From assembly GCF_026151205.1 (NCBI RefSeq), contig NC_087082.1, positions 2,322,001-2,386,000 of the forward strand: a stretch of DNA of 64,000 bases, written 5' to 3'. Shown here one piece after another: positions 52,266 through 63,900 of the stretch (positions are counted from its first letter, which is position 1; each line of letters opens with the position of its first letter). Origin of the DNA: Bolinopsis microptera. Taxonomy: Eukaryota > Ctenophora > Tentaculata > Lobata > Bolinopsidae. The translations under genes were made by a program, and so were the position numbers. A model generated the notes under the pieces. That model saw nothing but the letters and a program-made list of their open reading frames with translations. It was not told the DNA's origin and made no database searches.

Positions 52266-55200
52266 GTCCAAACAGACCCCAAACACTAACAGTCCCCCCT
52301 CCCCTAATAAGCTTAAGGTATAACATTACAGCGAATCTTCCGGGCTAATCCAATTATGACACTACTTAAATGCAGCTATAACACATTACACAGTAATGAG
52401 AGAGAGAGCAAGCCCCGTAACTCTTGCCGTTCTGCTCAAGCAATTTTATGTAACATTTGTGGTACAAAACCATCAATTAAACCACTTACCACCGGCCGAT
52501 TTAAAAAAAAATTTCCTATGGGCTTCATCAGAGTTTTGTCGGCACTATACCGAAAAAACCAGTCCCGTAACTATTACCGTTTTTTTTGTATAACCGTTCG
52601 GAAATTACACACAGACAGACAGACAGACAGACACACATACACACACACATTCTGGTGTTATTAAGTTGATATTACATACACATCTAAGTATCATTGAATT
52701 CTGAGAAAGTTGGCTCACACGTCTCACGCACCAGCTAACTTCATCACAATTGTGAACATGCCGCGGCTCAAGTAGTAGCTCAGGTAGAAAAGAACAATAA
52801 AGGATCACGTGACACACAATGTATCACGTGACACACAATGTATCACGTGACACACAATGTATCACGTGATATGAGCGTGCATTCTGTACCCCCCATGTTG
52901 TCTTGTTCACCTAAATTGTCTCAGTAAAAGAGGAAACAAACACTGCAAATACAGAATGCTTCTCCGTTTGGATAACGAGTTACACTGATTACATTGTTAG
53001 AGGAAACAAAGGCACCGTGTACTGTACCACATGCCTCTCTCATAACTATTTTCCTTATCATTTATGCAGGCTTGAATGAATTTTATAATGGCTGACAATG
53101 AATCTTATGGCCGACAATAATTGTCAGAGATTAGAGAGTTAAGATTGTGAAGAGCTAATGTGCTGTGTGGACAAGTTGTTTAATAATTAGACACAAATGA
53201 TTTAGGTAATGATGTCACCAGCAATTCAGCCTAACTGCGCTCTTTTCCCTTTTATGGACGATGAATCTTGAATTTACTCAAGGAATTTACCCTCAAATTG
53301 TACCATTAAGCGGGTAAATTTATCAGTAGGTGACAGGTCCGTAGCCAAGGTTTAATTTGAAGCAACAAATGCAGTATAACTAAGTATGTTATAGGGGCGA
53401 TGTGTCGCTATCAGCGATTATAAAACTCGAACTTTCTACGTACTTTCTACGTACTTTCACACATTGCCAGTGTCAAGTCACCTGGAATTCGGCTAACTCT
53501 CAATTATCTTTAATTTGAAAGTCTATAAGATAATTTTTCATCGTTCCAACAGTGTTACAAAGCGTAGTTAAGGCGTAGTTAAGGCGTAGTTAAGGCGTAG
53601 TTAAGGCGTAGTTGGTGCAGTGTCAGTCGGGGAAGAGAGAGGTGAGAGAGGTGGCGGGGTTGTTACAGAATAACTAACTGTAAATATATCCTAGTTACTG
53701 TAAATATATTCTGGCGTATTCTCTGTCTTGATTTCTGCACTTGGTGGCTATCCCGTGCTAATATAAACCACTTTATCGCTCTTCAACGTGCAAATACCTT
53801 CTCAATATACTGCTATGTGTATGTATAACATTATTTTTACACCATGTACGTGACAGAAGCAGAAGTTAGGATTTAACGCTCGTCTCCCAGTTTTAAAGTT
53901 TTACAGGCCTTATTTATTCTGCAGAAGGCCCTGGGGTAGTCGTTACAAAGTGTTGCTGTTGTCTCTAGATCACTAAGTGTCAGGACAATGTGATATAATA
54001 TGATAGAATGACTTATAACGTGACACGTGTACGTGGTGTTACATTATGTGCCCCCGCCTCTTCTCGTTGCTATGGAATTAATTGTGGATACTTTTGTTTG
54101 TGGAACTTGATAACAATATCATAGTTTATCACGAGATCACTGTTCCGATAAACTGTAACTATGAGAAAGAATGAAGGTGCCAGTTCCCTCTAAAGCTCTA
54201 ACCCGGTCTCTAACAAGTCGCGTGACAATTACAGGAGTCACGTGACAATTACAGGAGTCACGTGACACTCCGTTATCTGTTAATCAAGCATTAAGTACCT
54301 ACTACAATAGTGTTACAACACTTGGTGTGAAGATCACAGGTGTGACAAGCACCCAGAGGTAAGGATAGTGTGATCACTGTCCGTTAATTTGTCTACAATC
54401 TGATATATCTTAGTATCTGATACTCAGCTAGATATGTCTCTCTGGCAGGAGATACGGCACGAGTGAGAGCATTTAGCACATCTAATATAGTGTTAGTATT
54501 TGTAAGGTCCATTGATGGGCATTGGGCAGCTGGTTAGGCTGTAGTCTATTGTTAGACTATGTTATAGTCTGTGATGGGTTGCATGCGGAGGAGGAGGATA
54601 TAAGCCATGGGTTATAATATATGGTGCACAAAAATCAGCTGTACTGTGGGAATCACTGATAATTAATTATACAGATCTCAAATTCGTTATTATTACCAAA
54701 TACCATGTGTCACCTCCCTCAATTTACACAATATCCTGAGTAATTATAGTGATGGGGAGTGGCCCTTTGGGGACCTTTCATGATATTAGAGTGTTCATAA
54801 GCTTCATTAGCTTTGTGGCAATGGGGCTCTATTCTCGTCCCTCAAACTTGTATTTGTGAGTTGCACGAGACTAGATTTACAAGGATAATTGTAGTAAAAT
54901 AAAGTGAGTAGTTCACAGGGTCTGTTGTCGTGTTGTGATTTGTCTTGTCCCCGATCTGAGGCTGTCCACTGTACAATATACACTAATTGTATTGTAAAGC
55001 CACTTCTGCTGATTAATGTGAGCTTCATGATCTGTGCTGCAGCTCGCTGCAAGATTCTGCACTGCTAATTTATGCGAGTTATGTGAATAACTACTCCTTC
55101 ATGGCCATTAGACCTCATTAATTACCATCTTTGTGATGACATGTGCCGTGGTTTAAGACCCGGCGCCCGAGTGTCGGCCACAGTGCTAGAGGAGAATTGG

Positions 55201-58200
55201 AAGATTGCCAGAATATCTTGTGGCCAAGTCGGCTAGTGAACTGTATAACTTGAATTACACAGTGGGTAGTTTAAAGTACTTAAGCTTATGGTGCTAAGTG
55301 GAATTGAGTAAAATTAAATTTTATTTATAGTGACTACGGTAGTAAACTACCTATTCCGCATCTCTGATCTCGCCATACATTTAAACATCTTAAGAGGAAG
55401 TCTTGTTGAAATTTGAGTAAAAGCTGTATTGCGTACATCAGTTATCTTTACAGCGTGTAATACCTACATTGTAACTTGAGAATCGCTGTATTTATTTCTT
55501 GACAAGAGCTAAAAATATTTCGCTTAATGCCTCATGTAATTGCAGCTGTGTGTGTGACCTTGCCACCAAATTTCCATCACATAGAATAATGAACAATCAG
55601 AAATTCATAAATTAGGTCCATCATTGAATCCTTTTAGCCAAGGAAGCCTAACAGCGACACGAGCGAAAGGAAAGATTCTCAAAGTCTAGATTAGAAATGT
55701 CACAAAAAGTATTCACTAAACCCCAGATAATCCCCATACTTGAAGATGCTTAATGTGGATTAATGTGCCATGTTTCCTATTATTGCACTCCGTGAGAGAC
55801 GCTCACCAGATCTAACTGTCTCGTTCTCATCTGACAGGAAGCCCCTCCTACCGTAATCAGCCCGACTTTTCTCTCAACTTCCAGACTTTTCAGCAAACAT
55901 ATCCAGACTTTTCAAGGAACTTTCAGGCTATCCAAGAGCTAACCAGACTGTCTGAAAGTCGAGCAAATTCCAATCGTGTCTCAAGTTTGATAGTGTTTGA
56001 GGAATGAATATATCGATCACATGTGGGCGAACATCTTTATATCGGTTTATAACATATCACACGTTTACATACCAAATATTTAAACTGTACTAGTACCAAA
56101 TTAAAAAGTTCTAATTTCCCACCAGTTTCTCCAGAATCAGTCACGTTTATCCGACGGAGACTGGTCACTGATTTGTGGTTCTAAACGTCAGTAACCACTT
56201 ACCACAAAACATGCCTGGACATGCCTGCAGTACAACGCGAACGTCTCCTGGATATCATACCACACTGACTCACAGCAAGTCGTCAAGAAGGTTGTCAAGT
56301 AATATTTGGTTTAGAGAACAGTCATTGGCCCAAAAAGAGCGAGAGAGAGTTTGCAAGGACCTGATATTGGAGGGGCTACAGATAGTAAAAACTGGTGAAA
56401 GTGCACGACAGCAGACTGTTAGAGGGGGACTACCGACCTCAGAAGGAGCGCCCTATGTCCGCTGGAGGAGTGGTCTGTGCATATCACTACTGTTATTCTT
56501 CAGACTTTAGAAATCTATAGAATTGTATTGTCTGAATTAATTTCTCCGCTGGCTACTCGATCTCTTGATCAAAGATTGAACCAGTATAATGTGATCAGGG
56601 CATCAGAAAGTTTGCAGTGTGTTTTGATTATAAACTCGTATTAATATAATAGATACGAATCAGTGATCAACAATAAATCGAGCAATAAATGTTTATAAAC
56701 AACACGTGCACGTATGTGACTGCCTTTAACTCGCTGACTGCTTCTGTCAGAACGGTAAATTCTACTATTGTTTAAGGAAATGAGTTGATTAATAAAGTAG
56801 AATGAGCCATGACTAACTGCAAAATTAATTGACATGTTTAAGGTAAAGGTAGAGAATTAAATAAAAGTTCTCAACATTGGATGGTAAAAAACACCGCCCA
56901 CTTTAATCTTTTTCTGAAAATAAAACATCAAAGTAAGAAAATAAAACAACCAGCAGCTGGTTGATTGTCTGTCTGCTGATGTCAGGAGTGGCGCAAACTT
57001 TTATACTAAGAGATCAAATAGACAAACATTTGTATGTTAGAAGTGCTAAGAGGAGTTAAACGGATTGACATGGTAAAGAAACAAGAGCTATAAAACTTGA
57101 AACTTTGTCTAACCTGCCACACTGTCAGCCATAAATCTTTCAAACTTTCTACGCTCAGTTTAAAGATGATGAAATTCTCTGTATTCCTAGCAGCTCTCTT
57201 CTCGACCTGCTCAGCCGGTGCCAACTACTACATGTACGCTACAACCTGGGACACGACACACGCCGGCACGGACAGTGATATCTATGTAAGAATCCACGGA
57301 ATGAGGGGCTCTACCTCGTGGTACCTGTGTGACCTGTCCCTGGACGACTTCACCCGGGGAGACACGGACTACTACCAGTTCTACAGGAACGAGGATGTCG
57401 GAGATATAATGTGTGTTGAGTTCCACACGGGCGGTGAGGACATGCTGCTGATCCACAGGGTACAGATAGGCAGTTCCTCCAGTGGGTGGCATTACATCTA
57501 CAACAAAAGAGGGCAGTGGTTATCTCGGGACTCCAGCGAGGGTGTCACCCAGGATAAATGGTGTGAGAATGACTGTGCCCTGGATCTGCCCATCAGGCAG
57601 GGGTACTGGAGCTTGGCCCGGACAGACTTCAACCTGGGTGCTGCTACAATCAGCCCGCTCTCACCCACAGTGGTAGATACTCACACTATGGACGCTACAA
57701 CCAGTCCACAGGATATTGAGACGGAGTACTTTGCTTCTGCCACCGCGCACGACTCTATCACGTTCTCCAAAACCGGCGGTGTCTTGGCCTCTGGTGTATC
57801 CTTTGCAGCTAATCCGGTTGAAGTGGCTAACTCGGCTGCTGTGATTGATGCTGCTACCTCTCTGCAGTTCCAATACTCCGTCCCACTCCAGAGAGATAAC
57901 ATCCAGAGCTCCTGGTTCGGCTGTAGAGCTCCTGCAGGTAAGAAGGTGCAGTGTACAGCTGAGATGGTGAAGATGCAAGTGAGAGTTCCGTTCACTCAAA
58001 CCTGGCAGAGGGGATCCTGTACTTGGGTCGTGTCAGGAGAGTTCAACAGGGTTTGGGATAGCAAACTGGAACAGAAAATTGTAGAGGTCTAATCAGTGAA
58101 AACTTGATTTTTCATGAGATGAACTCACTTTTTAATTATTTTCTAAAACGATTTTACTCATGATATTAATGTAAGTGAGCCAATGATGTTTTCTTGCATT

Positions 58201-60908
58201 TAACTCATAAATATTAAAATCTTGAAGCACGATATTTACAGCTTCAACAGTGAAATTGGATGACGTCGAATTTCTTGTCGTGGTGTTACTAATTATATAA
58301 GAAAATCTAGTGGTTAACAAATAATACTAGGTCATGACTTTAAATTTTATCAGACGTCGTGTTCGAATCGTGATAAAAATGAATTTTATAAATGTTCCTG
58401 GAGGCGTTGGTCGTTTTCACGTGATTGTTGTCGACAAAAAGCAAATTCCAAGTATGTGCTAACTATGTGCTAACTATGTAGTGAGTACGTGTGCGGTAAA
58501 ACGCGTGCGGTAAAACATGCACAAATCATGATGATTGTTTCGACTACATCAGTCGCATGAGAATAAAGCTATGCCGATTATAAACCGATACCATAAACAT
58601 TTGGAAGGGGAATAGTATAATTATTTCTTAGACAAAGTTTGTGGAATCAAAATTGGAGCTGATTAAATGACAGTTGGTGCTAATTTTCAGTTAAAGCTGC
58701 CCGAGAAGACCTAGCTAATAGCTGATGGGTTTTACTTGTGGCCTTTAGTCAGGCAATTGTAACTATTCCTTCTAGACCCCCTTCACGTTGTCAATTAGCA
58801 TGGAATGGAATGTTTATGCCGTATAGACTTGCATTCATATTTGGTGTCTAAAAGAGTAAACGGTCCATGTGTTCACAATTTACGGGTTATAACTACGCGG
58901 AAATATGTGTTTCAGTGGTGGACCGAGGTGGGGCCTTCTCCACAGATACATGTGTCGTGCTTGTTGCTTTATTGAGTAGGTGCCAAATTAACGAGTTTAA
59001 AACTTGACATAATTGGTTAGTGATGCATTGCTCACGATGAAATGATGGCATTCAGGGAATGTGGTTAGTCGGTAAAATAGTAAGTGAGAAAATTAACTTT
59101 CCTAGGAAATTAACTTTCCTAGGTAGTATAAACTTTGACAATAATTTCAGCCGATTGCATGCGGAGATCCGTGATCTAAAGATACCTTATAAGGTCAATG
59201 TTGCCCCTTTCTCTTCAGTCGGAAGATTTACAGCATACCTAACCAGCTTGATAAAAGCGACTTTACGTCAATGACCGGGCTTAAGTTCAAATTTTGGGGT
59301 AACGGTGTTATTTTTGTGTGTCACCTACATACCAAATTCTTGAAACATGAGCCAAATTCTTGGAAGCCGTAATTAGGAATGTTTTGGAATTTTCAAGTTA
59401 GATAAAGATAAGGTGCACTACATCAAGAATTTTCCGTTACCACCCCTTTAGACGGCCTTTAAACAAGCTGACGAAGATAACACTTTCAATGTTACAACTT
59501 TAAGGAATCTCACCGTATTGAGCAAGAAAAAAGGTTCCCAATAATTGAACTTCTCTTCTACCATCTCACCCTGTATAGTGTATACTATTAATGAGTCAGA
59601 CGTGCGGATTAATAATTATCCTTAGTCAGTGTCGGCATACCTCGCATACACAAAGAGAGAAAGAGTGTAACCTCCTCCTCCTCCTCCTCCTCCTCCTCCT
59701 CCTCCTCCTCCTCCTCCTCCTCCTCCTCCTCCTCCTCCTCCTCCTCCTCCTCCTCCTCCTCCTCCTCCTCCTCCTCCTCCTCCTCCTCCTCCTCCTCCTC
59801 CTCCTCCTCCTCCTCCTCCTCCTCCTCCTTCTCCTCCTCCTCCTCCTCCTCCTCCTCCTCCTCCTCCTCCTCCTCCTCCTCCTCCTCCTCCTCCTCCTCC
59901 TCCTCCTACCTTGGTTACTTGTTTATAAAGAGAAAAATGACAATGCAGCTGTCCCGGTGCTACCGTATTTCATGTATGTTTCTTAGTAGGATGTGTCGTG
60001 TTGGGCACGACTTGCTAGTTGTATTGCTCACAACAATGGGATGAAGGGGATTTGTTAATAGTGACGAGTACGGGATATTGATTAACCAATCAGATTCCAA
60101 AAGCGACCTATCAGCTTCCGTAGATAATTGTCACATGTCAAAACAAACATGGTTCACTTCCACTTCACTGTTATTTTTTAAGGGTATTGTAACAGTAGAG
60201 TTCGCTATCTTGAAAATTCAGAGCGGCAACCGTACGTAATTTACTGATAAACTAAGGACCGTCAAAACCACGTCTAGTATCTGAAGTATTGCGTCAAATT
60301 ATGAGTATCTGAACTTATTAGACTATTTTCACATTCAACATGTGTTAAATGTGAAAATAACTTGGGTGGATTAAAAACCATCGTGTCAGTCGGCAGAAAT
60401 AGTTCGAATAAAAGTTGTTTTCATTTTTAGTGGATGTATTAAATAAGAAAGAGTAAATCTTACAGCCACGCTACGAGAGCTGAACCAGCTGGGACAGTAA
60501 AAACTAGTCACGTGTTAGGTATGCGAGCGTATGATCTGATCATCTCGAGCTCCATAGTTATGCTGGATAATTTAACCTGACTACTTTTTCATTATATACT
60601 GCATAATGCAGCTATTATTAGATATTAGTCATCCTATATAACGGTAGTTACCATTAGTTAGGTCACTGCTCACTAGTTGTCATGTGACTGTGCCAATTGT
60701 CACCATTCTCTATGTCTTCTGCTGTCGTTGGTTGTCACTAATTTTCACATATGTTGTGTATTGTCGCAAGCTGTCGCTAGTTGTCGCTAGTTGTCGCAAG
60801 CTGTTGCTAACCATTATTTTAATTTCAGGCTCTCCACAATCTGGCGGTATCCTGTATCTCTACCCAACAACTCAGGATTGAAAACTGTACAATTGAGGAC
60901 ACTGAAAG
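48023..60908 (+). CDS. F-box/LRR protein, 5' part (3 exons recognised)
   Basis: Exons 48023-48989, 49690-49850 and 60829-60908 join in phase. The start ATG at 48023 has an in-frame TAG 18 bp upstream (48005). Residues 1-322 are polar, Ser/Lys-rich and probably disordered, with a tandem 27-residue duplication (about 243-296). Residues from 323 form an F-box (VFSYLDLTS, VCRTWH, HPAVWRNI). Exon 3 encodes a leucine-rich repeat with the F-box-type LRR pattern ending in IENCTIED. Such proteins are substrate receptors of SCF ubiquitin ligases. The F-box binds Skp1, and the LRRs bind substrate. The rest of the LRR domain must lie beyond 60908. The join of exons 2 and 3 over 11 kb is inference from phase and content. 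The substrate is unknown. Confidence 0.65.
48751..48909 (+). repeat. In-frame tandem duplication in the F-box gene
   Basis: Two copies of about 80 bp encoding DTILELQTIQGELRE and a following EMWSDS. Few differences, so the duplication is recent. Confidence 0.9.
48990..49689 (+). other. F-box gene intron 1
   Basis: 700 bp, GT-AG, nothing recognised. Confidence 0.6.
49690..49850 (+). CDS. F-box gene exon 2 (F-box)
   Basis: Acceptor CACTTCAG, donor CAG/GTCAAT. The frame reads through the F-box core: hydrophobic pattern VVYILISVFSYLDL, then CRTW and PAVWRN. Confidence 0.8.
49885..50428. mobile_element. Nonautonomous element with CCATCTACTTAGGACGTCCG ends
   Basis: Inverted ends of about 25 bp, starting AGGGRCCATCTACTTAGGAC. 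Internal inverted C-rich blocks (CCCCCCTCCCC) repeat near both ends. No coding capacity and no certain target duplication. Confidence 0.7.
52235..52262. repeat. (CT)n microsatellite
   Basis: About 14 CT dinucleotides. Confidence 0.9.
52609..52650. repeat. (GACA)n/(CA)n tract
   Basis: Five or more GACA units followed by CA repeats. Possibly the 3' tail of an unrecognised retroelement lying to the left. Confidence 0.8.
52804..52870. repeat. 19-bp minisatellite with a CACGTG in each unit
   Basis: Unit ATCACGTGACACACAATGT, three full copies and a partial fourth, identical. Confidence 0.95.
53562..53613. repeat. 11-bp tandem repeat (GCGTAGTTAAG)n
   Basis: About five units, nearly identical. Confidence 0.95.
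54217..54266. repeat. 20-bp minisatellite with CACGTG
   Basis: Unit GTCACGTGACAATTACAGGA, 2.5 copies; the first copy reads CGCGTG. Confidence 0.9.
57089..57095 (+). promoter_or_regulatory. TATA box of the PLAT/aerolysin-like gene
   Basis: TATAAAA 77 bp before the ATG, implying a transcript start near 57120 and a short leader of about 45 bp. Confidence 0.7.
57166..58092 (+). CDS. Secreted PLAT-domain protein with aerolysin/natterin-like C-terminus
   Basis: 308 residues, no intron, from ATG at 57166 (a second ATG follows directly). An N-terminal signal peptide ends about residue 17-19. Residues 20-124 are a PLAT/LH2 domain (AGTDSDIYV, FTRGDTD, EDVGDI, GWHYI), a beta sandwich that usually binds lipid or protein. 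Residues about 150-308 show the alternating Ser/Thr-rich strands, short hydrophobic turn and closing VPFTQTW and VSGEF motifs seen in aerolysin-type and natterin-like proteins. Members of that superfamily form membrane pores or act in defence, venom or digestion. Activity here is inference from pattern alone. A TATA box lies just upstream. The gene is nested, same strand, in intron 2 of the F-box gene. No break is seen. Confidence 0.8.
   Translation: MMKFSVFLAALFSTCSAGANYYMYATTWDTTHAGTDSDIYVRIHGMRGSTSWYLCDLSLDDFTRGDTDYYQFYRNEDVGDIMCVEFHTGGEDMLLIHRVQIGSSSSGWHYIYNKRGQWLSRDSSEGVTQDKWCENDCALDLPIRQGYWSLARTDFNLGAATISPLSPTVVDTHTMDATTSPQDIETEYFASATAHDSITFSKTGGVLASGVSFAANPVEVANSAAVIDAATSLQFQYSVPLQRDNIQSSWFGCRAPAGKKVQCTAEMVKMQVRVPFTQTWQRGSCTWVVSGEFNRVWDSKLEQKIVEV
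58562..58567 (+). terminator. Candidate poly(A) signal of the PLAT gene
   Basis: AATAAA 470 bp after the stop. An ATTAAA nearer, at about 58213, is an alternative. Confidence 0.35.
59671..59907 (+). repeat. (CCT)79 microsatellite
   Basis: 237 bp of CCT with one CTT interruption near 59829. It is pure polypyrimidine on the plus strand. The long open frame through it is an artefact. Confidence 0.98.
60829..60908 (+). CDS. F-box gene exon 3 (LRR)
   Basis: Acceptor AATTTCAG, donor AG/GTATTT, phase 0 in and phase 2 out. Encodes ALHNLAVSC, QQLRIENCTIEDTE, a leucine-rich repeat. It follows exon 2 smoothly in sense. Confidence 0.6.
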
Positions 60909-63900
60909 GTATTTACTAACCAACGAGTGTAAGTAATAGGGCAGATCAAGTGATATGTTATTGTTTACTTGTTCTGTTCTAGATGTACACAAACAATTGC
61001 TCAACATGTACTCATGTTATTTGTTTACATTACCACTCATCTGAGATGAGTCATCTCTCCACCCAAGAAGAACATGACATTTAGTGTGGTGTGTTCTATT
61101 CTGTGTGAGTTTAGTACAGTTTGTCTATGTGTGTGTGTTTGTGTGTGTTTATTTGTATACATGTATGTTTAATGTGTATGTGCATAATATTATGTCTATG
61201 TGTTTACTGTTTATGTGTTTATGATTATGAATGTGTGTAAGAATGTATGTAAAATCGCGAGGTCCCATCCTTGTAATGATAATATAATGTGTATGTGTCT
61301 TCTAGTATTCTTCCTATAACGGCTAACCGCTACAGGCTACACTAGACTCATTTTGCTGCTCATTCTTCGATGCGGGCTCAAATTCTTTCATGGACGAAAA
61401 TGTCGTGTCTTATTATACACAGTATGAGTTATGTAGGTATTGATCATTCAATCGCGATCAAATTATAAATAAAGAATTTACGTTAAAATGTATTTAAAAT
61501 ATATCCAAAGGAATTTCCATGTCCTCGAATCAAATTTTCCTTAAATACGCCCAAATCTCAATTCCAATAAATACAATATTGTCTGTAATATCGTGCACTG
61601 TGATAATTTAACAAGCAAGCATGTGATTACAACTGGTAGTTCATCTCACGATCCTACTTAATATTAAATATTTAACAATTGAATCTGAAGAGAACGATAT
61701 ATTATTAATAATACGTTATGCAGATAGTTTATTAAATTATTAAGAAATGTAGTATGCCATGAGAAGGTTCGTTCCCTTTAATTGTTGGCAGAATACCAAA
61801 TCTTTCGTCATTCCTGTCCACGTAGATAAATACTTCAAGACACAAAACTGAAATGGTCACCGACCATTTGCGCCTTATTTCCCACATTTACATACTTAAG
61901 GTCTGAACTCTGAACTCTGAAGTGATGCACTAAAGCATCATCCCAGTACCCACGTACACGGTGCATTCCACCTACATCCTGGTCCCCAAGCTTCCTCCTC
62001 ACTTCCTCCTTGCCACTGTTATCCAGCTGTCTCGGTCCCTATGGTATATATCTCCTTGTAAGTTTACCAGCGGAACAATTTACCAAGTTCTAAAGATTTG
62101 TCACCCCTGTATCTATCATATCTGATATCATATCCTTTAGCCCAATAAGAGAAGAGATCTTCCGTCCCTTTATGAGCAGCACAGAGTATGGATATCTAGA
62201 AATTACGGAATAAAGAATAACATTTTACCTGGCTTCCTTCAGTAGTGGTAGTAGTAGTAGCCACTCTTCAGGGTGGCCTTGAACTATAAATATCTAGAAA
62301 TGGAGCAATGTGACTTTCTTCAAGATGGTCCTAAAACTACAAAAGGTTGAGAGTAGAGAAACTGATTAATTTACCCTACTAAATGCACTGTAGTAACTAT
62401 TTACTGTAATAAACAGCCGAGACGTGATGAAATTTAGTTAATTCAATCCAATGCCACCCTGATAGTTGGTTAAACTTAAGAAAATAGTTCAACAAGTCAT
62501 TTTACCAGACAGCATCACATAATTTTAAATTAAACTTGCTCCACAACAAAGGCCTGGTACGTGCTTTAACCCCAGCCGATGACTCAGCTATACTTTGTGC
62601 CAATAAAACTCATTGCTTCCCCGATTTCTAGTACAATTTTTGGTTGTTCTGGTGCAACTCCAAAAGTTTTTGAATCTTCGGATTGCTTTTCGAGTATTTT
62701 CTCAAGCTGAACTGAAGATACATTTACTTGGTTTTGTCATAACTTGGAATAAACCTTATGAGATGAGATGAAAATATATGATAAATCTAAAAGTCAGTTA
62801 ATGTAATTTAATGATAGCAACATTTGTCCGAAAGCTATGGCAACAAATCATACAGTGGATGACTGAATCGATATTTCTGAACTAAGAGAATGCCATAATT
62901 ATTGTAGAGAAAGAAATCTAGGCACCTGCAGCCGCGAGTGCCATGAGCCAAATCAGAGATTTCAACATCTTCGGGCGTAACAAGCGGAGAAACAGCCAGA
63001 AATGAGGAGGCTCGTCGCCTCTTGCTAAACATCAATAAACTGTATATTTCTGTCTCAGTTTACTGTTTAGAGATTGAGAAAACACACTTGATCCACTATA
63101 ATATTATCTAGTGTATGTAGCACGCCTCATTATATAATATTATGTAAAAGTATGTAAAAGTAAGTTTCCACAAAGGGTTCACTTTTACTGCGATTATTTA
63201 ACAGCTGGTTAATAACTCCTCCAGCCCCTCACAAGGAACCCTCTGGTTACTACTACACGGTGTAGCAACAATCTAACCAAACACTGTGGTCCCCTGTTTA
63301 AAGGTTTAACACTCATTATAAGGATTGTTAATATTAAACATACACGTGTAGAGATGCAATGGTAACATGAACTGTGAGTAGATAGTATCATGAACTGTGT
63401 GAATGGTTTAAATATGGACTGTCTTTATACACAGTAACATTGCATGAACTGTGTATATGGTAACATGAACTGTGTGTTGTTGTCACAACAGCCGTGTAGG
63501 TATGAGCCGTGTCCTTCGCCAGACCCGGCTCCGTATCAGATGACACGTTACTCTGAGCCCCGCTAGGAGCAATATCATCAATATAATAATAATATGTTAA
63601 CTGTATTAGTTAATATATACGTTAACTATATTAGTTAATATACGTTAACTATATTAGTTAATGTAAGTTAACTATATTGGTTAATGTACGTTAACTATAT
63701 TAGTTAATATAATGTACGTTAACTATATTAGTTAATATACGTTAACTATATTAGTTAATGTAAGTTGACTTTATTAGTTAACATATACGTTAACTATAAT
63801 AGTTAATATACGTTAACTATATTAGTTAATATACGTTAACTATATTAGTTAACATATACGTTAACTATATTAGTTAATATACGTTAACTATATTAGTTAA

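Larger units (their letters stand above)
49851..57088 (+). other. F-box gene intron 2, left part
   Basis: Noncoding apart from the nested gene to its right. Contains a GACGTCC-ended repeat element (49885-50428), CT and GACA/CA microsatellites, a GC-rich hairpin CCCGGCCTACGGCCGGG (51908-51924), two CACGTG minisatellites and an 11-bp array. Open frames at 50752-50964, 51037-51288 and 56175-56510 have no recognisable domain. Confidence 0.55.
58093..60828 (+). other. Downstream of the PLAT gene, F-box intron 2 right part
   Basis: Candidate poly(A) signals are ATTAAA near 58213 and AATAAA at 58562. Contains the CCT tract and otherwise no recognised feature. Confidence 0.6.

Noticed and set aside
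56175-56510. 111-codon open frame before the PLAT gene
   Set aside because: No recognisable domain or signal; basic/Ser-rich composition looks like chance or decayed repeat.
59591-59986. 131-codon frame rich in leucine
   Set aside because: It is only the translation of the CCT tract with short flanks; no start context or domain.
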